This document shows, in pieces, positions 34,645-43,151 of a stretch of DNA of 64,000 nt. The notes beneath the pieces are model-generated. The model had not been told where the DNA came from. It did not search any database and saw only the letters and a program-made list of their open reading frames with translations. The translations under genes and the position numbers were made by a program. The first letter of the stretch is position 1, and each line of letters starts with the position of its first letter. Source of the stretch: Actinomadura sp. K4S16 (lineage in GTDB: Bacteria; Actinomycetota; Actinomycetes; Streptosporangiales; Streptosporangiaceae); contig NZ_BDDE01000012.1 in assembly GCF_008327685.1 (NCBI RefSeq), positions 186,001 to 250,000 on the forward strand, in the 5' to 3' direction.

Positions 34645-35187
34645 ATGGTTCGCCCGTGGCCCCGGGCCGGACTGGCGGTCGTCCTGGCCGCCTGCCTGCT
34701 GGCGCCCTCGTCCGGCGTGCGCGGGCAGCCCCCCGCCGTGGAGGACTACGTCACCCGCCAGCTCACCGTCGCCGCGAGCACCTACCTGGAGCGCCGCTCC
34801 GAGGCCCTCGTGCACAGGGGCGACCGGGAGCGGCGCGCCGCTCCCACGGAGGTCCTCGGCGTGCGGATCTCCCCGACGCTGGTGCGGTCGCAGGAGAGGG
34901 CCGTCCGGGAGCTGGAGACCCGCAACCGCGCCCCCGTGGAGGGCGGCCCCGCCTACACCGGTGCCCGCACCCGCCTGGACGAGGGCCGCGCCGTCCGCAC
35001 CGGGGACCGCATCACGCTGGAGGCGGTCGAGCACACCGAGATGCGCTACGGCAGCGGGAAGGTCACCCAGTCGGTGCGGCGCCGGTTCGAGTTCCGGGCG
35101 ACCGGCGAGCAGATCACCATGGTCGGCGAGCGCGTTCTGGACCCGGGGGCGCACCCGGTGAACGACCCGCTCGGCGACGGCCGCTGA
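34645..35187 (+). CDS. Secreted protein or lipoprotein, unknown
   Basis: The 180-residue protein starts with a signal sequence that ends in LAAC (Cys17), a good lipobox, although cleavage near VRGQP is also possible. The mature part is charged, with TYLERRSEALVHRGDRERR and VTQSVRRRFEFRATGEQITMVGERVL, predicted to be helix then strands. CGGGAGA precedes the ATG. I recognise no family. It lies upstream of the WXG100 gene on the same strand, but 276 bases apart. Confidence 0.6.
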   Translation: MVRPWPRAGLAVVLAACLLAPSSGVRGQPPAVEDYVTRQLTVAASTYLERRSEALVHRGDRERRAAPTEVLGVRISPTLVRSQERAVRELETRNRAPVEGGPAYTGARTRLDEGRAVRTGDRITLEAVEHTEMRYGSGKVTQSVRRRFEFRATGEQITMVGERVLDPGAHPVNDPLGDGR

Positions 35188-35463
35188 CACGCCGGATTTC
35201 CCTTTCCGCCGGGATCGGGCATTCGGTCGCGGAAACCGCTCTGAAACTCCCTTGACGGGTAGTAATTATGCTCGTCACAAGCCCTGCGGCATGGCGTTGC
35301 TGGCCACATCCGGACAGGCCAGGATGGCGGGAATGTGGCCGTTTCGACGAGGGATTCGCGGGGTGCCTCTGGCTCGATGTGATCGGTGGGGCGTAGGCTG
35401 GCGCCATTCCTGCGGCAGAGCGTGGAAACGTTCCAACCGATCAGCGAGGAAAGGGCCGGGGCG

Positions 35464-35733
35464 ATGGGTGACAAGCGCGGCGCCAACCTGGGCGAGCTAG
35501 AGGAACTGTCCCGCATCTTCAGCAAGCACTCCCGCAACCTCGACGCCCTCATCAAGGACCTCAACGGCCGCACCGTGAGCAGCAGCGCCGCCTGGTGGGG
35601 CCCCGGCGCCGACCGCTTCCGCGCCGCCTGGGCCGAGGCCAAGACCGCGTTCGACAAGATGGCCGTCGCGCTCGAACAGGGCAGCCAGGACATCCGCAGG
35701 TCCCAGCAGAACATCGAGGCCGCCACGCGCTGA
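35464..35733 (+). CDS. WXG100-family protein (type VII secretion substrate or partner)
   Basis: The 89-residue protein is the right size and shape for an EsxA-like helical hairpin, with the turn motif WWGPGA near residue 47 and two amphipathic helices on either side. Such proteins leave the cell through EssC/EccC-type machines. The large ATPase gene ends 171 bases away in convergent orientation. ATG 35464 is chosen; the 26 preceding in-frame codons lack a ribosome site. The 276-base gap before it (35188-35463) holds an AT-rich stretch near 35252-35272 and a TGGAA/TTCCA dyad at 35423-35435, but no gene. Confidence 0.85.
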   Translation: MGDKRGANLGELEELSRIFSKHSRNLDALIKDLNGRTVSSSAAWWGPGADRFRAAWAEAKTAFDKMAVALEQGSQDIRRSQQNIEAATR

Positions 35734-35750
35734 CGCGCCTCCCGCGAGCC

Positions 35751-35796
35751 GCGGGTCCCGGCCCATCCCCCCGAGGCCGGGACCCGCCTCTTTTTT
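35751..35796. terminator. Strong intrinsic terminator
   Basis: A perfect 13-bp stem (35751-35763 with 35775-35787), an 11-base loop and then CTC and six T (35791-35796) make a classical rho-independent terminator for the WXG100 gene. It is the clearest one in the window. The following 35797-35904 is repetitive GCGC-type sequence without a gene. Confidence 0.9.
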
Positions 35797-35904
35797 CGGA
35801 CCTTTTGGCGCGCTGCGCGCCCGGCTCTGCGCCCCAGGCTCTGCGCGTCGCCTCTCGCGTCCGGTGGTGTCGCGCTCGCCGCTCGCGGCTGGGGGTCAGT
35901 CGGG

Positions 35905-38900
35905 TCAGGGTGCGGTGGCGTCGGTGCCGACCGGTGGGGGGAGGGCCACCTGGATCCGGGTGGTGACACCTGCGGCGACGAACAGGCCGCGGCCGGTGGG
36001 GCCGCCCAGCGGCGCGTTGCGGGGCAGGCGGAGGCCGAACAGGTCGCCGTCGTCCGGCGAGTCCACCGACAGCAGCACCCCGGAGCGGGAGCGGCGGGTG
36101 TCGGACAGGAAGCCCCGGTAACCGCGGCCCAGATCGTCGGTGGTGCCGCCGATGACGACGGCGTGCTCCCCGTCGCGGGCCGTGCGCAGGACGGCGCTCA
36201 GGGCGTCGTCCAGTTCCGTCTCGTCCAGCAGTTCGGCGTCGTCCACGACCACGGCGTAGCGGTGCTCGTCGCCGATCGCGCGTTCAAGGTCGTCGGCGTC
36301 GGAGTCGGACGTCAGCACCCCGAGCACGCCGGGCCGGCCCGCCAGCAGCCGCAGCGGGGAGCGGCGCGGCGTCACCAGGACGACCGGGACCAGCCCGCCG
36401 CCGACCGCGGGGTCGAGCAGCGAGTGGACGACCGTCCGCAGCGTCGTCGAGCGGCCCGAGCGGGGCGGTCCCGCGACGGCGAACCCCGGGCCCTCGTTGA
36501 GCAGGTCGATCCCGACGGGGGCGAGCGTGTCGCCGCCGACGCCGACCAGCGCCCACAGCGCCGACGGGGCGAGGAACTCCGGGTCGAGCGACATCGCCTC
36601 CCGGTAGGTGACGCGGACGGGCAGCTCGTCCACGTGCAGCGGGCCCCGGCGGCGCGGCAGCCGGCCGTAGCGGGACACGCAGGTCCGGGCGATCTCCTGG
36701 AGGGCCGCGACCTGGGCCGCGCCGGACGCGTCGTCCCCGAGGACCGCGATCTGCGACTCGCGGGGCGGCGCGCCCGGCCCCGCCGGTTCGAGGGCGCGGC
36801 CGGGCGGCATCTCGGCGGGGATCTGCTTGTCCTGCAGGCCGCCGTAGCCGTAGTCGTTCGGGTCGGCCATGCGGAGGATGAGGCGGCGGTCGAAGACGGT
36901 GGAGACCTGGCCGCCGAGGCCGGAGCGGTCGCCGGTGAACACGGCGCGCAGGCCGGCCGCGGCCCCCTCGCGCAGCAGCCGGACGACCTGGTCCACGAGG
37001 CGCCCGTAGTCGTAGTGCTCGAACGCGCCGAGGAAGCCCTCCCAGCGGTCGAGCAGCAGGACCATCCACGGGAGGCGGTCGGTGGCGGCGACGGCGGCGC
37101 GCTGCTCGGCCACGGAGGAGAACCCCGCCTCGGCGAGCACCTGCTGGCGGCGGGCGACCTCGGCGGTGAGCGCGGTGAGGAGCCGCTCGCAGCGGTCGAG
37201 CTGGTCGCGGGTCACGACGGCGCCGCAGTGCGGCAGGGAGACCAGCGGGAGCAGCGCGTTCGCGCCGCAGTCGATCGCGTAGAGGTGGGCGTCGTAGGGG
37301 GAGCAGGCGCCCGCCAGCGACCCGGCGATCGTGCGCAGCGCCGTGGACCGGCCCGACTGCGCCGACCCGGCGATGTAGAGGTGGCCGCCCGCGGTGAGGT
37401 CGAGCGTCAGCTCCTCGCGGGACTGGACGGCGGGCAGGTCCGTGACGCCGAACGGGATCGGCGGGACGTCCACGACGGAGCCGCCCGCGGCGGTGCGGGG
37501 CGCCAGCGAGACCCGCTCGGGCAGCGGGCTCAGCCACGGCGAGGGCTGCCGCGCGATCCCGGCGCGGCGCGCGGCCTCGTCGACGGCCTGGACGAGGACG
37601 CCGAGGTCGGTGGCGAGCACCGCGTCGTCGGCGGCCTCGCGCGGCCCGGGCAGCGGGTGGCCGAGGCCCTGCCAGGGGAGCGGGTGGACGGTCGGGCCGG
37701 CCGAGCCGGTTCCGGCCCCGGGGCGGCGGCCCCCGATCCGCGCCGACTGCACGGCCTGGGGCGCCGCGGCCCCGGAGCGGACGTAGCAGCGCCCGGGGGC
37801 GGCCTTGGAGATCTGCGCCGCGTCCGGCGAGTCGAGGACGTCGGCGGACTCGTCCGGGTCCGTGACGCGCAGCGCGATGCGCAGGTTGGTGTTGGCGCGG
37901 ATGTCGGCGGTCACGACCCCGGCGGGACGCTGCGTGGCGAGGATGAGGTGGACGCCGAGGGACCGGCCCCGGCGGCCGATGTCGACCAGCCCGGCGACGA
38001 AGTCGGGCAACTCGGTGACCATGGCGGCGAACTCGTCGATGACCAGGACGAGCCGCGGCATGGTCGCCAGCCCCGGATCGGACGGGCGCAGGTCGTTGTA
38101 GTCGTCGATGTCCTTGGCGCCCGCGCCGAGGAGGATCTCCTCGCGGCGGCGGAGCTCGGCGGCGAGCGACTCCAGGGCGCGTTCGGTGGCGTGGCCGTCC
38201 AGGTCGGTGACCATGCCGACGGTGTGGGGGAGGTTCGCGCAGTCCTTGAACGCGGCGCCGCCCTTGTAGTCGATGAGGACGAACGTCATCTCGTCGGGGC
38301 GGTTGGCGGCGGCGAGCGACGCGATCAGGGTCTGGAGGAGCTCCGACTTGCCCGCGCCCGTGGTCCCGGCGATGAGGCCGTGGGGGCCGTCCGCGCGCAG
38401 GTCGATCTCGTAGCGGCCGCCCGAGGCTAGGCCGATGGGGACGCGGGTCGTCCGCCCGCCCGTCCTGTTCCACGACTGGAGGATGTGCTCGGCCGTGGGC
38501 TCCGGCATGTCGAGGACGTCCAGGAGCCGGACGTCGGCGGGGAGTGAGTCCTCGGCGTCCTCGCGGGAGACGTCCCGGACGGGGGCCAGAGCGCGCGCCA
38601 CCCGGTCGGTCCAGGTCGCGGACACCTGGTCGGCCAGGACGGGGCCGACGGCGTCCAGGCCCTGCCCTCGGAGCAGGAGCGTCGAGTGCCGGTGCGTGTC
38701 CCATGCGGCGACGACGCTGCATTCCTCGGGGAGCATGCGTTCCTCGTCGTCCACGCAGATGGCGTAGAGCCCGTACTCGGCGCCGCGCGACAGCAGCATC
38801 GGCATGCCCGGTATGCGGCGCAGCGCGCGTGCGCCGTCCAGGACGATCAGGATGTTGTACGGCACGGCGTCGGCCGCCCGCGCGCCCTGCCCGAAGAACG

Positions 38901-40473
38901 ACGACTCGGCCTGCGCCGCCCGCCGCCGCTCGGTGACCCGGATCGCCAGTTCGGTGACGCGGTGCGCCGCCGACTCGGGGTCGGTGCCGACGAGGGCCAC
39001 GCAGTCCTCGCCCTCGCGCGGCGCGCAGTGCGGCAGCCAGCGCACCCAGTTCCACTCGTCGCCGGCGTCCTGGTCGGCGGACAGCACGACGATGGCCAGG
39101 TCGCGGGGGCTGTGCAGGGCGGCGGCCTGCGCGACCATCCAGCGGGCCAGGGCACGGGACGCGTGCCGGGGACCGGTCAGCCCGACGACGCCGAGCTCGT
39201 TGAGCGGCAGCGCCACCGGGACCTGCCGGGCCGCCGGGACCCGGATCGCGTCGCCCGCGTGGGAGGTCGGGCCCTCGCGTCCCGCGGGCTCGGCTCCGGC
39301 GGTCGGCACGGCGTTTCCGGTGGACACGGCGTTTCCGGCCGGCGCGGCGTCCCCGGTCAGTTCGATGCGGGCGGGCAGGTCGGCGAGGCCCAGCCGCAGG
39401 TGGAGGACGTCGGGGTCGTCGCGGCGGCGCTCCCACAGGCGGCGCCGCGGTCCGGTCGCGGTCAGCAGCACCTCGGCGGGGTCGGGGTGCAGCGCGCGGC
39501 GCTCCGCCTCGTCCTCGCGCCGCAGCCGCTCCAGCTCGCCGTCGAACTCGCCCGCCTTCTGGTGGTACTCCTTCAGCGACCGCTTGTAGGACTTGCGGCC
39601 GTGCATCCGGTCGCCGAGCCACTCGCCGAGCGTCATCACGGGCCAGGCCAGCGCGAACAGCGCCCACCACCACTGGCCGAGCCCGAACGCCATGGCGAGC
39701 CCGAACGCCGAGAACAGCAGCGCGCCGAAGAGCCGGAGCCGCTCGCGCGGGTTGCGCTCGGGACGCTTCGGGACCTCCAGCGTCCGCGTCCGCAGCGGCC
39801 GGTTCAGCCGCGGCGGCCGGTTGAACGCGAGGCCGCCCTCCGGCATCGGTTCCAGGTGGGTGTCGGGGGCGGCGCACGGCGCGAGGGTCAGCACGCTGGC
39901 CCCCACCGTCAGCAGCGCGCCCATCGGCCACACCGTCTTCGCGCCCAGGGGCGTCCCGTCCAGGACGGCGGCCCCCTGCATCGTCATGGCGGACGCCTCG
40001 ACCTGGACGGACGTGCGCCCGACCGTGAGCCGCAGGGACCGGGCCGGGACGGACGGGTCGTCCAGCACCACGTCGACGTCGGTCCCGGACCCGATCGTGC
40101 TGACGCCGAGCCCCAGCCGGTGCACGGACCCGGCCGCCGGGCCGCCGGCGACGCGGACCTCGACCAGCCCAGTCGGTTCGGTGAGCACGGTCGCGGCGGC
40201 GCCGCGCCGCTCGACCGCCACGACGGCGCCGTCCCGCAGCTCCTTCACCGCGAGCGCCTGCGGGTCGAGCATGCGGCCGTCCATCCAGAGCGCCTTGCGC
40301 GCGCCCCTGGACCGCAGCGCGTCCTTGGAGAAGCGCGGCGCGGGGACGGCCGGGCGGCCCTCCAGCGTGGCGGCGAGCGTCTGGGCGACCCCGTCCACGG
40401 TGGCCTCGGAGTCGACGTTCAGCACGACGTCGCGGGGGCCTCCGCCGGTCAGCGCCGTGAACGAGATCCGCAT
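35905..40473 (-). CDS. EssC/EccC-like FtsK/SpoIIIE triple ATPase of type VII secretion
   Basis: The 1522-residue protein would pump WXG100-type substrates across the membrane. N-terminal about 190 residues look like a ubiquitin-like plus FHA-type region (MRISFTALTGG; IGSGTDVDVVLDDPSV). Two membrane segments follow (about 250-290), then three FtsK-type ATPase domains. The first has a full P-loop, GTTGAGKSE near 700, and Walker B LVLVIDEFAAMV. The second (AGSAQSGRST, near 1032) and third (AGPPRSGRST, near 1331) have Arg in place of the P-loop Lys. ATG 40473 follows GGAGGG by 6 bases. Only one WXG100 gene is nearby and no EccB/D/E, closer to the EssC than the ESX layout. Confidence 0.85.
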   Translation of the reverse strand: MRISFTALTGGGPRDVVLNVDSEATVDGVAQTLAATLEGRPAVPAPRFSKDALRSRGARKALWMDGRMLDPQALAVKELRDGAVVAVERRGAAATVLTEPTGLVEVRVAGGPAAGSVHRLGLGVSTIGSGTDVDVVLDDPSVPARSLRLTVGRTSVQVEASAMTMQGAAVLDGTPLGAKTVWPMGALLTVGASVLTLAPCAAPDTHLEPMPEGGLAFNRPPRLNRPLRTRTLEVPKRPERNPRERLRLFGALLFSAFGLAMAFGLGQWWWALFALAWPVMTLGEWLGDRMHGRKSYKRSLKEYHQKAGEFDGELERLRREDEAERRALHPDPAEVLLTATGPRRRLWERRRDDPDVLHLRLGLADLPARIELTGDAAPAGNAVSTGNAVPTAGAEPAGREGPTSHAGDAIRVPAARQVPVALPLNELGVVGLTGPRHASRALARWMVAQAAALHSPRDLAIVVLSADQDAGDEWNWVRWLPHCAPREGEDCVALVGTDPESAAHRVTELAIRVTERRRAAQAESSFFGQGARAADAVPYNILIVLDGARALRRIPGMPMLLSRGAEYGLYAICVDDEERMLPEECSVVAAWDTHRHSTLLLRGQGLDAVGPVLADQVSATWTDRVARALAPVRDVSREDAEDSLPADVRLLDVLDMPEPTAEHILQSWNRTGGRTTRVPIGLASGGRYEIDLRADGPHGLIAGTTGAGKSELLQTLIASLAAANRPDEMTFVLIDYKGGAAFKDCANLPHTVGMVTDLDGHATERALESLAAELRRREEILLGAGAKDIDDYNDLRPSDPGLATMPRLVLVIDEFAAMVTELPDFVAGLVDIGRRGRSLGVHLILATQRPAGVVTADIRANTNLRIALRVTDPDESADVLDSPDAAQISKAAPGRCYVRSGAAAPQAVQSARIGGRRPGAGTGSAGPTVHPLPWQGLGHPLPGPREAADDAVLATDLGVLVQAVDEAARRAGIARQPSPWLSPLPERVSLAPRTAAGGSVVDVPPIPFGVTDLPAVQSREELTLDLTAGGHLYIAGSAQSGRSTALRTIAGSLAGACSPYDAHLYAIDCGANALLPLVSLPHCGAVVTRDQLDRCERLLTALTAEVARRQQVLAEAGFSSVAEQRAAVAATDRLPWMVLLLDRWEGFLGAFEHYDYGRLVDQVVRLLREGAAAGLRAVFTGDRSGLGGQVSTVFDRRLILRMADPNDYGYGGLQDKQIPAEMPPGRALEPAGPGAPPRESQIAVLGDDASGAAQVAALQEIARTCVSRYGRLPRRRGPLHVDELPVRVTYREAMSLDPEFLAPSALWALVGVGGDTLAPVGIDLLNEGPGFAVAGPPRSGRSTTLRTVVHSLLDPAVGGGLVPVVLVTPRRSPLRLLAGRPGVLGVLTSDSDADDLERAIGDEHRYAVVVDDAELLDETELDDALSAVLRTARDGEHAVVIGGTTDDLGRGYRGFLSDTRRSRSGVLLSVDSPDDGDLFGLRLPRNAPLGGPTGRGLFVAAGVTTRIQVALPPPVGTDATAP

Positions 40474-40511
40474 CCGAGCCCTCCGACGTCCTCGGGACAA
40501 CCGGGCCTAGC

Positions 40512-41453
40512 TTAATTACCCGCCCCCTCCGCCATCCGGGAAGCGGCCACGACCGCCTTCAGAGCGTCGTCCATCGGCGTCGGGGCCATCCCGAAAGCCG
40601 ACTCGAACGCCGAAGAGTCCAGCACATACGGCTTGTCGAACTGGTACCGGGTCTCCCGCAGCTCCTTGGCCATGGGCGAGAAGAACCCGGCCGCGTGGAA
40701 GACCGCGCGCGGCACCTCGTAGATGCGCGGCGCGGGCGCCCCGGCGATCTCGCACAGCCGCTCGCCGACCTCCCGCGTGGACACCGCGGGGCCGGTGGGG
40801 ATGTGCCAGGGCCGCCCCCAGGCGCGCTCGTCGGTCCCGGCGATGGCGAGGGCCTGCGCGACGTCCGGCAGGTACGTCCAGGCGTGCGGGACGGACGGGT
40901 CGCTGAAGTACGGGACGCGCTTGCCCGCCAGCAGCGGCTTCACGAACCGCGCCTCGCCGATGTAGGCCTGGTCGGTGCTGCCCGGCCCGTAGTAGTCGGA
41001 TCCGCGCAGTTCGGTGGCCCTGATCCGGCCCGCCTTGTGCGCGGCCAGGGCGTCCCGCCACATCTTCGCCCGGACGCGTCCCTTGGTGCCGGTCGCGGCG
41101 AGCGGCAGGTCCTCGGTCATCGGCCCGTCGACCGGGCCGTACCCGTACAGGCAGCTCAGCGTGACGAGGGCGGCCCCGGTGTCCTCGGCGGCGCCGAGGA
41201 AGGACGCGGCCATCGGCGGCCAGTCCTGCACCCACCTGTGGTACCGCGGGTTGACGCAGTTGTAGAGGGCGTCGGCGCCCTTGGCGACCCGGGTTAGGTG
41301 CTCCCGGTCGGCGACGTCGGCCGCGACCCGCTCGACCCCCTCCGGTCCCGATCCCGAACGCGTCACGACGACGACGTCGTGGCCCCGTCCGGTCAGCAGT
41401 TCGGCGAGGTGCGTGCCGACCTGCCCGGCTCCGACGATCACGTGCTTGCCCAT
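40512..41453 (-). CDS. NAD-dependent epimerase/dehydratase family protein
   Basis: The 313-residue protein starts with VIVGAGQVGTHLAELL, an NAD(P)-binding Rossmann loop, and follows the atypical short-chain pattern (LYNCVNPRYHRW, then SCLYGYGPVDGPMTED). The usual YxxxK pair is not obvious, so catalysis is uncertain. It lies after the SRPBCC gene on the same strand, 112 bases away, and may share its TetR control. Confidence 0.78.
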   Translation of the reverse strand: MGKHVIVGAGQVGTHLAELLTGRGHDVVVVTRSGSGPEGVERVAADVADREHLTRVAKGADALYNCVNPRYHRWVQDWPPMAASFLGAAEDTGAALVTLSCLYGYGPVDGPMTEDLPLAATGTKGRVRAKMWRDALAAHKAGRIRATELRGSDYYGPGSTDQAYIGEARFVKPLLAGKRVPYFSDPSVPHAWTYLPDVAQALAIAGTDERAWGRPWHIPTGPAVSTREVGERLCEIAGAPAPRIYEVPRAVFHAAGFFSPMAKELRETRYQFDKPYVLDSSAFESAFGMAPTPMDDALKAVVAASRMAEGAGN

Positions 41454-41518
41454 GGTGTTCTCCTGACGCTGGTGTGCTGCGGTTCTGTGCTCTGCGGTGT
41501 TCGTGCTCGGCCCGTTCT

Positions 41519-41560
41519 CAGGGGCCCGTGCTCAGGGGCCCGTGCTCAGGGGCCCGTGCT
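41519..41560. repeat. Three tandem 14-bp repeats
   Basis: CAGGGGCCCGTGCT is repeated exactly three times (41519-41532, 41533-41546, 41547-41560) between the SRPBCC and epimerase genes. Each unit contains the palindrome GGGGCCC(C). The array starts 5 bases from the SRPBCC stop. Confidence 0.9.
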
Positions 41561-41565
41561 CTGGC

Positions 41566-42039
41566 TCAGGCGGAGCCCTCGATGTGGCTCTTCAGGGCGG
41601 CGAGGCGCTTCTCGTGGCCCGCGCGGAGCTTGGGCTCCCCGTAGATCAGCCGGATCAGGGGGCCGCTCAGGGACTCCTCCGTGGTCACGCGGGTCCGGCC
41701 GCCCTCCTCGGCCAGGACGAGGCGGTCCACGGCCCGGTAGACGGCCAGGAAGGTGCCCGTCCAGCTGAGCTCCCGGCCCGGGTCGACCACGGCGAAGCGG
41801 GACCGCAGGGGCGTGCCGGCCTGGCTCCAGCGGAACTCCTTGCCCGGCTCGACGGCGTCCAGCGCGCGCAGCCGGAAGTCGGGCGACCAGGTCTCCCAGC
41901 CGCGCAGGTCGGCGAGGACCTCCCAGACCAGCGCGGCCGGCGCGTCGATCAGGACGCTGGAGGCGCTGGTGACGGGCGCGGCCTCGTCGATGCGTCCGCG
42001 CAGTGCGTAGTCGTCGTGCAGGGTGGCGAGGCTCGGCAT
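41566..42039 (-). CDS. SRPBCC-family (START-like) protein
   Basis: The 157-residue protein has the helix-grip fold pattern: VTSASSVLIDAPAALVWEVLADLRGWETWSPDFR near the start, and TEESLSGPLIRLIYGEPKLRAGHEKRLAALKSHIEG as the long C-terminal helix. Members bind hydrophobic ligands or act as polyketide cyclases. ATG 42039 follows AAGGAG by 5 bases. Three operator-like palindromes lie between it and the divergent TetR gene, so it is very likely repressed by that regulator. Confidence 0.8.
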   Translation of the reverse strand: MPSLATLHDDYALRGRIDEAAPVTSASSVLIDAPAALVWEVLADLRGWETWSPDFRLRALDAVEPGKEFRWSQAGTPLRSRFAVVDPGRELSWTGTFLAVYRAVDRLVLAEEGGRTRVTTEESLSGPLIRLIYGEPKLRAGHEKRLAALKSHIEGSA

Positions 42040-42067
42040 GGTCACTCCTTGGTCAGTGCTCCGTTTC

Positions 42068-42116
42068 GAGAGCAATGCTCTCCTTCGAGAGCAGTGTTGT
42101 CAAGAGCAGTGCTCTC
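42068..42116. promoter_or_regulatory. Three copies of a TetR-type operator
   Basis: The site GAGAGCA-N-TGCTCTC occurs perfectly at 42068-42082, with two mismatches at 42087-42101 and with one at 42102-42116. Centres are 19 and 15 bp apart. The cluster lies between the SRPBCC start (42039) and the TetR start (42196), which is where an autoregulating repressor would bind. Confidence 0.8.
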
Positions 42117-42195
42117 GAATTAGCGCGGCGCTCTGCTAACCTCCCGGAGACGAGAGCGGACCGGGGCGCGCGACCGCCCCGGAGGGGAGGCGGGC

Positions 42196-42924
42196 ATGAG
42201 CACGGGGCGGACGGCGCGCGAACGGGTCCGGGCGGAGCTGGTCCGGGAGATCACCGAGATCGCGAGGCGGCAGCTCGCCACCGAGGGCGCCGCGGGGCTG
42301 TCGCTGCGCGCGGTCGCCCGCGAGATGGGCATGGTGTCGTCGGCGATCTACCGGTACTTCCCGAGCCGCGACGACCTGCTGACCGCGCTGATCATCGACG
42401 GCTACAACGCCGTCGGCGAGGCCGTCGAGCGCGCCGACGCGAAGGCCCTGGCCGACGCGAAGACCGGGGCCGACGCCGAGGCCGGGTACGCCGGGCGCTG
42501 GCTCGCCGTGTGCCGGGCCGTCCGGGAGTGGGCTCTGGCGCACCCGCACGAGTACGCGCTGCTCTACGGCTCGCCGGTGCCCGGCTACAAGGCCCCCGAG
42601 GACACCATCGCCGCCGCCGTGCGCGACACCCTCGTCATGTCGCGGATCGTCTCCGAGGCGCACGCGGCCGGGGCGCTCGACCCCGCCGGGCCGTGCCCGC
42701 CGGCGCCGCCCGCCATCGCCGAGGACATGGCCCGCGCCCGCGCGATGCTCCCCCTGGACGTCCCCGACGACGTCATCGCACGGGCCTTCACCGCGTGGGC
42801 CGCTTTGTACGGGACGGTCAGTTTCGAATTGTTCGGCCAGTACAACAACGTGATCGAGGAACGGGCCGCCTATTTCGACCACACGGCGGCTCTGCTCGGA
42901 CGCCTCATCGGCCTGCAACCGTGA
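42196..42924 (+). CDS. TetR/AcrR-family repressor
   Basis: The 242-residue protein has the DNA-binding domain in residues about 10-60 (REITEIARRQLATEGAAGLSLRAVAREMGMVSSAIYRYFPSRDDLLTAL) and a larger C-terminal ligand domain (WLAVCRAVREWALAHPHEYALLYGSPVPGYKAP) typical of the WHG/TetR_C_13 type. GGAGGGGAGG precedes the ATG. It should control itself and the divergent SRPBCC-epimerase genes via the palindromes at 42068-42116. Confidence 0.9.
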   Translation: MSTGRTARERVRAELVREITEIARRQLATEGAAGLSLRAVAREMGMVSSAIYRYFPSRDDLLTALIIDGYNAVGEAVERADAKALADAKTGADAEAGYAGRWLAVCRAVREWALAHPHEYALLYGSPVPGYKAPEDTIAAAVRDTLVMSRIVSEAHAAGALDPAGPCPPAPPAIAEDMARARAMLPLDVPDDVIARAFTAWAALYGTVSFELFGQYNNVIEERAAYFDHTAALLGRLIGLQP

Positions 42925-43151
42925 CCCGGCGGGGCCTGCGGGCCGCCCGGAGCGGGGGTCAGTGACAGATGTGACTGGTGGTAAGTAGCCATGTGATCCG
43001 TGAATTCGCAGGTCATCGCCCTCCGCTCGGATATGGAGGGGCTCGGCTCCACCGAATCCATTGACGTGGCCTCGCCGCCCCCGCGAGCATGGATCGCCCG
43101 ATGACGCGGACTCCGGTGGGACGGGGCCGGCGTCCGGGCGGGAAGGAGCGC

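Noticed and set aside
34645..35733. An operon of the secreted protein and WXG100 genes
   Set aside because: A 276-base gap with its own AT-rich stretch separates them, so co-transcription is not supported by sequence.
36163..38430. 755-codon plus-strand frame opposite the EssC-like ATPase
   Set aside because: It lies wholly within the minus-strand ATPase gene with all its motifs, and has only Arg/Ala/Gly-rich sequence.
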